DNA of 64,000 nucleotides, taken from Rhea pennata (Eukaryota; Chordata; Aves; Rheiformes; Rheidae). The position numbers and the translations under genes are program-made. The notes beneath the pieces were generated by a model. That model was not told the origin of the DNA. It ran no database searches and was given only the letters and a program-made list of their open reading frames with translations. Positions 11,151-22,299 of this stretch are shown piece after piece. How positions within the stretch are numbered: position 1 is the first letter of the stretch; every line of letters starts with the position of its first letter. The stretch lies in assembly GCF_028389875.1 (NCBI RefSeq), contig NC_084687.1, positions 4,934,157 to 4,998,156 of the forward strand, written 5' to 3'.

Positions 11151-13200
11151 GGGTGAACTGAGGACAGCCCGCGAGCCGCCGCCGCCGCCGCGTTTCTGGA
11201 GTTTGCACTTCTCCGTTAGTGCTGTCGTATCAGCTCGGGCTTAATGTGCTGCAGATGTGCGTCTGCCTGCCTGCGGGAGCGTGCGCACCCTCCGCAACGC
11301 GCGCGCGTCCGTACGTGGTGTCGCTGAGAGCCCCTTCTCGCAGCGCGGCTGCCCCGCAGCTGCTGCGCTTCCGGCCTCGAAGCCTTTTGCGGGGGGGGGC
11401 TGCAAGGGATGCTCTCGGGGTGGTGGCCGCGCGGCTCCCGCCGGACGGCGCGGCTGGCTCCGCTTGCAGAGGAGTGGCTCCGGGAACTCTGCCCGTGCGG
11501 CCCAGCCTCATGGCACGGCTCCTCCTTCCTGAGAGCAGCGCTCGGCGGGCGCCGGCTGTGCCGCGCGGCCTTGGCGTCGCCGGCGGACGGGGCCGCTGCA
11601 GCGGCTGCCCTCCTGCCGCAGGCGTGGGGCAGGTCCGGAGGAGAGCGGTGCGGGTGCCTGGGACCTCGTCTCCCCTCTCTGCAGATCGCCGAGGCCCCCC
11701 ATGCCTCCCCAGGCTAGTGCAATTCCTCCCCGCGCTGTCCTTGCCCCAGCTCGGCTCACCCGAGAGCTCAGGGCGGCCTTTCCGGGGCGCTGAGCACCCC
11801 CAGGGCCAATGCTCGCCCAGCACCACTGGAAAGCAGCGTGTTCCCGTTTTGCCGCACAGGAGCACCCTGCTCCCAAGGGACGCTGCCACCACTGCAGCCC
11901 GGGCCAGCTCAGCCGTCTGCCGGATTAACAGCCCCGCTGGGCACGCGGCCGTGACCTCCGGGGCCATGGCGGCGCTTCCATCTGCTTCTTCCGAAGATTT
12001 TCACCGGAGGAGCGAGGGGTTTGGGAGCCGCGAGGGCGATCAGCAACGTCCGCGCGGCTCGCTGCTGGTGGCGGCGGCGCTGCGGCTTTCCCAGGCTGGC
12101 GAGGAGCAGAGCACGTGCCCGTTCCCAGACAATGGGCCCGCTTCCGCGCAGGAAGCCACGTCGGATCTGCTCGCCCTGCTTTGCCCCCTCCGGCCAGTTA
12201 TAAAGGGGCCAAGCCATTGTCTGAGCCATTTCCATGACTCAGGCAACGGTATCCTGCGATCGGGAGGCCGGGACGCGCAGCCGGCACAAAGCCGGCGGCG
12301 TTGCCGCTGCGGCCGGAGGGACCCCGCGGGCTCCGCGCCAGGGCGGGGGGCTTGGGAAAAGGAAGGCGAGCGCCGGCCGGTCCTTCCCGCGCCGTGCCCC
12401 CCAGCTCCGCCGCCGCCGGCATCTTTGCCCCCGCCGGCTTTCCTGGCCCCTCCGCCCATTGTGCCGGCTTCCTCCTGCCGAGGGCAACGGCAGGGTGTGG
12501 GGAGCAGGGCACAGGCCCCCACCCCCGGGCACCGCTGGCCCCCGTCCCGCGCCCGGGCAGCCCCGGTGCCGGGGGCGATGCCGGGCGCCCCAGCGTGCCG
12601 AGCACCCCAGGCGGGCGGTGGGATGCTGCGGGGCCCCAGGTGGCCGGGAAGGCCACCACGGCCACCGGTGTGGGGGGGGGGGGCGGAGGAAAGGAAAGTG
12701 AAAGTGGTGGCCAGGCTGTTGCTATGACGACCCGAACAAAACCGCTGGCCTCTTTTGGGGGGAGGTCCTCAGCCCCTTTGTTCATTGTCGCCTGTCTGGC
12801 TGGGGGGGGGCCCTGCTCTTCCTCTTCCTCCTCCTCCTCCCCGCACCATGCAAGGAGGCTCAGCTGGGTGGTCGGAGGCACGGGAACGTGGGGTGGCCAC
12901 TTCGCATGCCCGCCGGCTCACCCGCGTGAGCTCCTGGGGCCTCCCGCGCGGCGCCGCGGCCGGGAGCTGTCGGCGGCCGCGGAGGGGCCGGCGGCCGCCC
13001 GGTGCCCCCTCTCCCTTCTCCGGGCCAGGGCGGCGGCGGCAGAGGGGCCGTGGGCCCGAGCTGCCGACGCCTCCGGCCCTGCTGCCAGCGCGCGGCTCGC
13101 TGCACGGCCCTGGGAACGCGCTCTCCCCGCCAGCGCTCCGTTTCCCCCTCTCTGAAACGGGAATGTTCGGCACAGGGCTCCTCAGGGCCCGGGCGTCTGC
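11151..13200 (+). promoter_or_regulatory. Large CpG island with TATA-like and AP-1 motifs
   Basis: The CpG-dense region gives long spurious open frames in several registers. A TATAAA at 12,199-12,204 is followed by a TGACTCA AP-1 site at 12,235-12,241. A G-run (about 12,671-12,680) and a CTT/CTC-rich tract (about 12,820-12,840) lie downstream. It is a candidate start for a SOX13 5' isoform or a separate noncoding RNA. No donor stood out. Confidence 0.35.
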
Positions 13201-14870
13201 GGGTGCTGACCTCTCGCCACCTTTTGCCTCCAAACGCTGTTGCGTTTGGAGTTTAATCTTCTGGAGAAGATCCCAGATGGGAAGCTCCCCCAGACTGCTT
13301 CTGCGTTGCCCGTCGCGCTGCGCCCTGCCCTCGGTGCTCGCAGCCTGCCTGGGACTTTGCTTCGCAGGGCGAGGGGCTGCTCCCGGTGCCGGGGCGGGTA
13401 TGGGATGCTGGCGCCTCCATGCCTCCGGAAGGCCAGTTTTCCAGGTCAGCACTTGGCCTCTTGGCGACCAGGGTTGTCCCAGCTGAGTGGGAACTGGACC
13501 GAAGTCCCAAGAGCTTGAGCTGTTGTTTTCTAGTCCTGGGACTGGATGAAAACAGTGTTTGAAAAAAAAAAAAATTCCCATGGAACAACACGATGAGGGG
13601 GGAGGAAACTGTTCCAAGTCAATGGGAATTTTCCCTTTGGTGAAATGTAAACAGTTTCCCTTCAATGTTGACATAATATTTTAAAGATTTTACAAGTCAG
13701 GATAAAATGTTTGCCAACAAGGTTGTTTGCAAACAAAACCCCTTGCAGCTCCAGCCGGTGCATCGCTTTGCTCCCAGTGAAGCGTGTTTTCCTTTGGGAA
13801 GGCCGGTGGCGGTGTTTCCTGCGCGCCGGGCAGGGTGCGGGGCGAGCTCCGGGCGCTGGGCTCCCCTCTCCCGCGAGGCAGCCGCGGTCCTGCCGGGCTC
13901 CCGCCAGCCCCTCGCGGCCCGTTGTCCCCTCTCGTTCGCGCCTACGAGCGTTCGGCTGGGACCAGGCTCCCGGGCGGGGTTGTCTGGATGGACTCACGGC
14001 CACGCTGTGCGCCTGGCTGGGAGGCAGCGCTGCGGCTGCCTGCTCTGTGCTCCGTGGGTATGTCGTCTCCCATGAGGATCTGGCACGGGCGAAGGAGCAG
14101 AAAAACCAGGGTGACGGGAGGAGAAGAGGCCGTGAGCAGGGCTTTCGGGGCCTCTCGTTGGGCATGGCGTGCCACGAGGACGCTCAGCCGCGCTTTGGGG
14201 ACTCCGCTCCTGCCGTGCGGGCCGTGCGCTCCGCGAGCCGGCCCGCTTGCCAGTCCATCCCGAGGAATTACATCGGGCCGCTTTGGTGCAACCCACTGCA
14301 ACACGGCGAAACAAGCCTGGGAGAGCATCCTGCTGGGATGCGGCGAGCTGGGAGCCAGCGAGACCCCCGACCCCGAGCGCTGCCTGCCCCTGCCCCATCC
14401 CTGCGGAGCTGGGGGGTATGTGGGGCCACAGCTGCTGCCATCCGGCGGGAAGGAGACATTCCCGGGCACAGGGCTCCTGGCACAGCTTGGGTGGGGAGCG
14501 AGCAGGAGACACTGGGGAGAAACCGAGCCCCCTCTCTGGACATGTGGGGAGAAGTCAGAGCCTTCGGAGGCAGCGTGGGGGGAGGCTGCACCTCCAGCCT
14601 CCAAGGGCAGCGTGGGGTCTGGGTGCTGCGGGAAGGCTGCCCGTCCCGTCCGGGACAGGGAAGCCGGGGGGGGCTCACAGCGGGTGTCCACCAGGGCGGG
14701 GGGCTGGCCCCAGGCCGTGCCTCTGCCTTTGGGGGCGTCTCGGCCCTGCCGCAGGACAGGCTGGAGCTGGCGGCGGCGTCACGCGTGGGTCCCCCGGCGG
14801 GGCAGCTGCTGCGGGAGGGAGGGGACGGAGCGCAGGGGCCGCCCCGGAGCCGGCTGCTGGCTGGCTGGAC
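13201..14870. other. Noncoding, GC-rich, nothing distinctive
   Basis: The GC-rich sequence opens long frames on both strands that match no protein family. A short AT-rich patch lies at about 13,560-13,740. No supported exon. Confidence 0.45.
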
Positions 14871-14877
14871 GGGCGGC

Positions 14878-14914
14878 CCTCCTCCTCCTCCTCCTCCTCC
14901 TCCTCCTCCTCCTC
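14878..14914. repeat. (CCT)n trinucleotide repeat
   Basis: About twelve CCT units, giving a polypyrimidine/polypurine tract just upstream of the candidate SOX13 first exon. Such tracts are common in vertebrate CpG-island promoters. Confidence 0.9.
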
Positions 14915-14929
14915 GCTCCCTCTCTCCCT

Positions 14930-15038
14930 CCCCGGCGCCGGGGCAGCTCCCAGCGGAGGCGCCGGGGACATGGAGCGGACCTGAGCCGCGCTCGGCGGCG
15001 GCGGGGCTCCGGGCGCAGCGCGGCAGCGCGGCGGAGCC
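14930..15038 (+). promoter_or_regulatory. SOX13: Candidate SOX13 noncoding first exon in a CpG island
   Basis: GC-dense sequence after the CCT repeat ends in GGAGCC followed by GTGAGTGCGG, a strong splice donor at 15,039-15,040. SOX13 coding starts one base inside a downstream exon at 31,599, so a noncoding first exon must exist. This is one plausible site; another is at 23.7-23.9 kb. The 5' edge given is approximate. Confidence 0.35.
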
Positions 15039-15040
15039 GT

Positions 15041-16560
15041 GAGTGCGGCCGGGGGCACGGGCACGGGCACGGGGAGGGGACGCGGCCCCGACCCCGGCCC
15101 CGGCGAGGGGCCGCGGCCGCGGAGGGGGAGCGTCGTCCCGTCCCGATGGCGGCCGGGCAGCGCTGGGCTGCGCCGGGGGTTGGCGTTGGCCTGGCAGGGC
15201 CCCCCCGTGCCCAAAGCCCCTCTGCTTAGGGAGGAGAAGCCCAAGGGGACAAGAGAAGCGCAGGGCCCTTCCCCGCACAGCCCCATCCCCGCTGCGAAGT
15301 TGAGGGGCTGAAAACTCCTCCGAGAGCTCCCGGCAGCCGAGCCCGCGGCGGGGGAGAGCGGCGGCATGCGAGGGGTTAACCCTCGGGCCAACCCCCGACC
15401 CCTGCACCAAGGGGTTACCCCCTAGGCACCCCCCGGCCACCCACCAGGCGAGGTCTCTCACCCCTTCCCTCTGCCCCCGGGTTAAGGTGGCTCCTGTCCC
15501 CACGTCCCTGCTGCCCGTTGGGTTTCTTATGAGCAGGGCACGGTCTCACCGGGCGGTCTGGGACGGGCATGTGGGGACAACGGGATGTAGGGTGGAGGCC
15601 CCGAGGGCCACCGTCTGCCACTGTTAGCAAACGGACACTGTCCCCCCGCCGGACGCAAGGACAGTGCAGACCGGCATGCGCCATGCACGGGCACGGTGCC
15701 CCGGCATCCAGTGCCCGCTCACCCCAGCGCACACTCGTGTCTGCAAGGTTTGCACACGTGGGGGGGGGGATTGGGAGCAGTCGGGGGGGGGGGAGCCCTC
15801 ATCCCCTGCGGCGCTGCAGGATGGGTGAGCCGCGCTCCTGCCCCTTGCACGCTGCCCTCGCCGGCGGTTCGGGGAGCGCTCGGAGGGCAGAGGCGATTTC
15901 TGTCCCCCATGACAGCGTCACCTCCCGCACTCCCCCGGGGAGCACCATTTCGACACTCCCATAGGAAAAGACGCCGCAGGGTCCGGGCAGGAAAACTTGC
16001 TGGCAATGCTGCGCGCAGATGCTTGTGTGTCTAACAGGGCTTGGGGGTTTAATAAATTGCAGCAACACCATTCCGATAATGCGCTGCCAGAGAGCGACTT
16101 GGGTAGCGGAGTCAGCGCCGAACTATGCCGCTTGCAGGAACTGAATAACGGGCAAAGCTTGTCGCTGAAACCGTGCCTCCCTCGGCAGCGGTGGCGGGTC
16201 CTACCCGCTCCGCGTCGGAGCGTTTCTGACCCCGTTTCAGCAGCTGGGGGCCAAAGCCGAGGACCTGCCGCTCGCCGGGAGCTTTGGCAGCCGGGAGCCT
16301 CCCCGGCAGTGGGACTTCTGCGGTCCGCTCTGGTGGGATGCAGCGGGTCGTCTCACACCCTGGCGGTGCTGCGGCGGGGTGGCGGCGGCGGGGGGACCCC
16401 GGGGGAGGGGGTGCGGTGACCCGCTCCGGTGACCACTGCTGATCGGGGAGCACCGGAGCCACCGCGGGGGTGAGCTGCTGGGGCCGGGGCTCCCCCGTGG
16501 GCACCTCGCGGGGTGCTCGGGAGTTAAACAGCAACAAAGTTAAAGGAGCAGCTGTGGCCG
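15041..16560. other. Noncoding, nothing distinctive
   Basis: The GC-rich flank of the CpG island grades into ordinary sequence. G-runs occur near 15,760-15,795. No supported exon. Confidence 0.5.
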
Positions 16561-16599
16561 AGGGAAACCAAAAGACATCCTGCTGAGGGAGCAATAAAT

Positions 16600-17060
16600 G
16601 AGAGGTTTTTCACGTGGATTGTGCAAATAAATGGAAAGCTTGCTTATATCCACCTCAGCCTAGTGATTTCCAGTATTTTATGCAGGGATTTCTTTGCCAG
16701 TGACGGATGGTTGTTCAAGTCGCTGTTAACATCTTTAGAGGTACCTTCAGTACGGGAAACACTTGACTTCCAAAGCAAATTTGGAGTAATAGATTTTAGG
16801 AGTGAAAAAGGACCATTAGCTCAGCTAATGCAATTTTCTCCGTAGCACAGACCAGATAATATCCCTCAGTCCCTCAGTTACGCCTCTCCTGAGCCAATAA
16901 CTTGCGTTTGTAATTCATGCAATTTCCTTTTAGTTCAATTTAATTTCATTCAGAATCCATTCGGTTGACACTGAGACCGTATTTTTTTTGAAAGCTGGTG
17001 ATTTCAGAGCCTTTGTGTTAAAAATAGCTGGAGTCCTTTGACAAACGTGGGCAGGCTAAG
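16600..17060. promoter_or_regulatory. AT-rich block with MEF2, POU and TAAT-type motifs, candidate enhancer
   Basis: A low-CpG, AT-rich island of about 450 bp in GC-rich DNA. It contains a full MEF2 consensus on the minus strand at 17,018-17,027, two ATGCAAT octamer-like words near 16,827 and 16,917, and several TAAT cores. The composition fits a conserved developmental enhancer within or upstream of SOX13; conservation is untested. Confidence 0.4.
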
Positions 17061-19330
17061 GACATTTTTTTTTTCTAAACCCATTTGCTACCGACACGTT
17101 TTTACCAGCATCTCCCTTTGTGCTGTTTATTTGTTTCACTTTCCTACGAATGGCGAAGCAGCGGCTGGAGCGGCGAGTTGCTGCGGGCGCCGCTCGCTCC
17201 TCGGCTCGGGGCTCGTGCCGTGGTTCTCCCTCCCTGGGGATCCGACTTGGCATCTTGCGCAGGAGGTGAATTCCCTTCCTAGCAGCCTGATAGGTAGGAA
17301 CAGAGATCACCAACTTTTAAAAATACATTATCTCCTGCTAAACTGGTTTGCGGAGGAAGGCGCTCCGGGCGACGGCGCTGGAGGTGCTGGGCGCTTTTTC
17401 CCGGGCTCGAGCAGAGCGCTCAGCGCCGTCTCTTCGGGTTACCTACGCTGGCATGCCCCGCATGCTGTTACTTTTTTTACCCTTGCCAAATCTGCACACC
17501 CAAACCACCCCCTCCGGAAAGTCCTCCTGACAAGCAAACTTTGTTCCAGCCAGCACGGGGGAGGGCAAGATGGCCTGGGGGGGAGAAGGGGGAATAGCTG
17601 GACTTTTTGTCCCTCTGCCGAAATGTCCCCTTTGAACGGCTTTGCCCGGGGAGCTGTGCTCTGGCACGGGGGTAAGGAGCGAGGATGGAGCAGGATCGTA
17701 AACTTGTTATTTGCTGCAGGGGTTTTGATTTCGTTCACGAGATGCAGAGGAAGGGTTTTCTGCCCGTGCAGGGAGCACAGCGGCAGAAGCACAGTAAATC
17801 TAGCCTTTCAGAGGGTTTATTTTTACATTAGCTGCTTGCTGATGGGCTCCCGGAGCGCTTGCAGCCCGTGGCCTTCCTGGAACGGGACTTGCTGGGGCCG
17901 AGCAGCGGGGACTGGTGCTGCAGGCAGCTCCGGGGAAGGTGGGCAGTGGCCGCTCCGGGAACCTGTAGCAGGCTGCGGAGCTCGTTTCCCACTCTTAAGG
18001 TGAGCGTCTGGGTCTGGCAGCGGGGAAGCGAGGCGGGGGCTGCTGGCCTGGTGCCGACGGGGTTGCACGGCCACGGCGGGTGGCCCTCGAAGCGCGGGGC
18101 CGGCGGGTCCGAGGGCCGGCCCGTCCTCGGGGCGGCGCGGCCCCGCTGCCCCGGAGCTTCTGAAGCCCGCTGGCGAGTGTGGGGTGGTTCGGCTGACCGT
18201 TGCGGGTGGCCTGCGGGTGCCAAGGCTTTGCTCTCCGTGCCACGGGAGCTGAGCGGCACGCGTTGCTCCTACACCGCCGCTTCCTCTGGCGAAGTTGCGG
18301 CTGCTCCGTGATGTCTCCCGTTCCCGTACTTAAAACCAAAGAAACTTTGCAGGAGCTTGGTGTGGTTCGAGCAGGTTGGTGCGGCAGGGGCCTGCGGCTC
18401 TGCTGCTCTCGAGACCCGGCGGAGTCGCGCGTCCGGTCCCTCGGCGCTGGCAGGAAGCCCTGCGAGCCGGTGGCCTGTGCGTCCGCTTGCCATCCCGCTG
18501 CGAACCGACATTCCTGGCTGCTCCAGCTTTATTCCACTGCAAACGCTTAGCACGGATTCGTGTTCAACTTGCTTCGTGTGTGCCTGTGTAATTGCAGAAA
18601 TCAGAAAGGCTTTTATTACCTGAGAGACAACCCTTAACGGGCGGTTGTGGCTGATGGTACCGACCCGCCGTCAGTGCATCTCTGCTCTGATTTTACACTC
18701 TGGAAGTTCCCAGCTGGGCTAATGAAATGCATGCTGTTTATTTTCCTAAAAAGAAATGCATTCATTGAAAAAAAAAACATAAAGCCACACTCAGGCAGAG
18801 CAGTTGCTACCTGCTGCTGGAGATGCTGCGCTGGGGAATGAGGTGGAGAAAGGCCGCTTGACTCTTTTGTTCTCCTGTCGTGTGGCCGTGTTGCTGCGCG
18901 TAGCATCACTACCAGCCGGGAACTGCCGATGGAAAATTTATGTTTGCCTTAGGAAACACTAGTTTGTCAGAGCTGCGTCCTTTTGCCTGCCTGCTCCCAG
19001 CTTGGCCTGGCAGAGGGCTGGTGTAGGGCTCGGGAGGGAGAGCCCAGAAACGCCGCGGCCGGGGCTGGGGCACCCCCCCGGCAGGGTCCCGGGCAGCGTG
19101 ACTCCTGACAAGCCGTGCAGGGCTATTCTATTTTATTGCTTGTTTGTTTATTTTTCACCAACTTGCGAGGTTTTGATTTCATTATGCTGCAGTGAGGAAG
19201 ATTCGGGAAACTCAAAAGTTTTACGTGATGCATCACCAGTTTCCACCCACTTTGAGCTCATAGAAGAACACACAAAAGGGAAATAAATTAGTGCAGCTTA
19301 CAAAAATTCTGCCAGAAAATACCTTGGTGC
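17061..19330. other. Noncoding, nothing distinctive
   Basis: Mixed-composition unique sequence, with a CpG-richer patch at about 17,880-18,250. No supported exon or mobile element. Confidence 0.5.
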
Positions 19331-19339
19331 TTTTTACCC

Positions 19340-19440
19340 TGCTCTGCTCCATTCGGAGAATAACTCCAGGAGCCAAATCTGCTCCTTTCTGTATACTTTG
19401 CCGCTGACTTCAGTGAGGCCTGTGCACCGGTATCTCCATC
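19340..19440. repeat. Possible degenerate ancient interspersed repeat
   Basis: Words such as CTGACTTCAGTGAGGCC, AAATCTGCTCC and ATAACTCCAGGAGCC resemble a self-complementary ancient repeat that I recall as common in turtle, crocodilian and bird genomes. I cannot name the family with certainty and ran no repeat library. Confidence 0.25.
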
Positions 19441-19959
19441 CAGGCCATGTCCCATGCTCAAATGAGCCTCTAATTGCGGGACCCTGCTGGTGCGGGGCTG
19501 AGCAGTGCACGGGTTTGGAGCCCTGCTGCCGTTTCCAGCAGGCAGAGTCAAAGGTGTCAACCTTTGGAAAACTGGGAATTGGAAATTTTGCTGTTTGGAA
19601 TCCCGCCCTCCTCCTCCGCTGCGCTTTATCCACCTGCTGGACCATATGTCCCACGCTGGAGCCGGTCCAGCCCCGAACAACAGCCCTTGGTCTGCCCGGG
19701 TGCCGCGGCTCGGCAGGAGCGGGCGGCCGAGCGGACAGGGCTGCGGGATAGCAGTGTCCCGGCTGTTTGCACGGGGCGTAAAGGAGGGAGGGACGTGGTG
19801 TGAATCTGCTTTAACACAGCGTTTATATAAATCTTGCTGATGCAGCGGCTTAAGCACACACATAAAGTGAAGCATAACATTAAGGGCACTGCTGAAACAG
19901 CCTTGTCCCCTTCTCCTGCGAGCACCGAGAGCAGCCCCCCGGACCTAGGATGGTTTAGC

Positions 19960-20210
19960 AGCTGCTCTTAGTTTAAGCACGTTGTTTTTCAAGGGGAAAG
20001 CTACTTCTGCAAGCATTGCAATAGCGGGAGGCTCCCTTCCCTGCCCTCCTTGTCCTGCTCCTGCTCGCAGCCGTTTAGCTGAAGAATGCAAATCGGGAGA
20101 TGGATCTGAAATATTTGAAATTCTGCCTTTCCATAATTTAATGCTCCATTACCGTCCAGGCCTGCTTTAGGCATGTGACCGTTATAAAAGATGCAGTCTA
20201 GTGGCTTCAG
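19960..20210. promoter_or_regulatory. AT-rich block with a perfect octamer, candidate enhancer
   Basis: It contains ATGCAAAT at 20,086-20,093 (POU octamer) and an AT-rich neighbourhood with AATTTAAT and TTATAAAAG words. It looks like a short conserved element but is unproven. Confidence 0.3.
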
Positions 20211-20569
20211 CGGCCGGGTGCCCTCCCCCATCACATCCCCCCGGGTGTCTTATTGGGGAGGAAGAAGATAATGTGGCTCATCCTTGAAGCAGCCTGCAAG
20301 AGCCCCGTGGACCCTCACTCGCCCAGGCCAAAATCTGCTGGCCTGAGTCGTTATTTTTTTAACTCTGACTGGTGAAGGCGGCTAAGACACTTCCTTGTCT
20401 GTTGGGAGGAAGGTTGGTGAGGTTATAAATCAATACAGCAAAGAGATGTGGGGTAGCAGCGAGAGCAATGGGGATATTTGAGCCTCCTTTTTGTTGCAAA
20501 ACGGGGCTATTCTGAGCTGGGCTGGCGCGAAAGAACAGAAATACAGACAGGCTGGTGGAAGTGCTCACG

Positions 20570-20960
20570 GGCACCGCCAGCGGCACGCGGGGGCTTCGGC
20601 TGCCCCGCGGCGCTCGGGCTGGGGGTGCCGCCGCCCTGCCTGCCTGCTCTCGGGAACAATGGCAGCTCGGCCCTATTGTTCTACCTTGCTCTCCCGGCAG
20701 GAAAGGGAGTCCCGGGGCTGCGGCGGCGGCGGCGGTGCGCGGAGCCCGCGGCTCGCTGTGCAGGAGGGCGCGCGGACGCGGAGGTCCCTGCGGTGCGGGC
20801 GCTGCCGTCCCGCGCGCGTCTGTCCCGCGGCAGTTCCGCGGGGGAATTCCCGTGCGGATGAGGCAGCCGGGCTGGAGTCGGCCCTGCTGCTTCCTTGCCG
20901 TGACACAGGCGCCTTCCGGAGCCGAAGGGCTGAGCTGAGGGCTGCGGCTGCGGAGGATCC
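20570..20960. promoter_or_regulatory. CpG-rich segment with an inverted SOX motif pair
   Basis: CpG-dense DNA holds GAACAAT at 20,654-20,660 and its exact inverse ATTGTTC at 20,675-20,681, 14 bp apart. SOXD proteins dimerise through a coiled coil and can bind paired sites. No exon is supported. Confidence 0.35.
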
Positions 20961-22140
20961 GAACCTGTGCTAGCTGCTGCGTGCACAGAGGCAGTGTAAT
21001 ATTTGCTTTCCGTGGCGGTTCTCAGCCTGCGATTTGGGTGTTGGGGTGCGACACTGGCTTTTGGTATATAATACGATAATTTAATACCAGCCTTTGTGCC
21101 CAGTCCCCCTTGCTGCCTTGCATTGCGTTGTGGGTCCGTCCCGGGAACTGGAGTGGGGAATGCCGATGCCGGCAGCGTCCTCATCCAGGCTGGCCTGTGC
21201 CCTGCAAAGCAGCTCCTGCCCGCCCGCGTCCCCCACCCGCCCCAAAGCGGACAACTGGCATGCGTGTGCGCGCAAGTGTGCCTGCCCGCCGCTGTGCCGC
21301 GCCGGGGCCGGGCACATGGGCGGAGGAGCTGCCAGGGCCCTTGGGAGCGGGCCTGGGGATACGAGGGTAAATAAGGATACACGGGGGAGCGGGACGGAGG
21401 GGGCAAACAGGTGCCGTGGGAGCTGCACGGGCACAAAGAGCCCCTTGTGCGCCGGCGCGCGCTGCAGGGTGCACAGGCGCTTCCCTGCGCCCCCGGGCTG
21501 GCCGGGGGCCACCGAATCCCCCCTTGCGAGGGGAGCTAGCGGGAGCACTGCTAGCTGCCAGGCTCCTAGTGATGAGCTGGGCTCGGGCATCCCCCTTTGG
21601 AGACGGTAAGACCAGTGCCAGGAATGCTTTTAAAAAGTGCGCCTGGTCCAGGCTGGGGAGCAGGGAAGGGACGGTGGAAATGCAAGGCTGGTTCTAGCGT
21701 CGGCTGGATCCTTGTGCTTCTGCAGAGAGGCAGGTTTTATTGTGGTTTAGCAAGCCTGGCAGGACGGTGGCACGGTTTTCCTTCCTGCCCGCTGCGAGGT
21801 GCTCGGCCGGTGACATCCGCTGCCTGGGGCTGTGGCCGTGGAGCCACGAAGCGCCCTCCCGGCAGCCCCGGGGCACCCCGGCCCAACCCGGTCCCGTGCA
21901 GGGGCTCGCACCGGCCCGTGGCAGGCGCTGGAGCGCCGGTGCCAGCGCTGAAGCCCCGGTGCCGCTGCCTGGCCCAGGCCAGGGGCGGTTGGTGCAGAAT
22001 TGCTCCAATGGGTCTGTGCTGAGGAAATGCCCTTCGTCTTCCCCCCGCTCCGTATCCGTGCCATTCCCGGGGTGGGGGAACCCGATATCTCGCAGGAGGA
22101 ACTGATAGGCAGGTCACTTCGGCTCCGCTGAGTCCTACTG
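20961..22140. other. Noncoding, nothing distinctive
   Basis: Unique GC-rich sequence with no supported exon, RNA gene or mobile element. Confidence 0.5.
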
Positions 22141-22150
22141 GGGGAAAAAA

Positions 22151-22174
22151 ACAATGTTTTTCCTTTGAACAAAA
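22151..22174. promoter_or_regulatory. Compact SOX/TCF motif group
   Basis: ACAATG (22,151), CTTTGA (22,163) and ACAAAA (22,169) lie within 24 bp, mixing both orientations of SOX/TCF-type sites. Confidence 0.3.
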
Positions 22175-22299
22175 GCTGGAAGCTTGCTTGGGAGCTGAGC
22201 GGCTCCCCCAACCACAGCAACGGTAGTGATAAAAATGGCATGAGCCGGACCCCCGGCTCCCTCCTGCCGCTTCGTTATCTGCAAACGAGCCCATCGGCG

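Noticed and set aside
11219-12727. A 502-codon open frame
   Set aside because: It lies in a CpG island with few AT-rich stop codons. The translation is low-complexity Ala/Pro/Arg/Gly and matches no family.
13711-15503. Long overlapping frames on both strands
   Set aside because: Composition artefacts of GC-rich DNA. No splice pattern or domain supports them.
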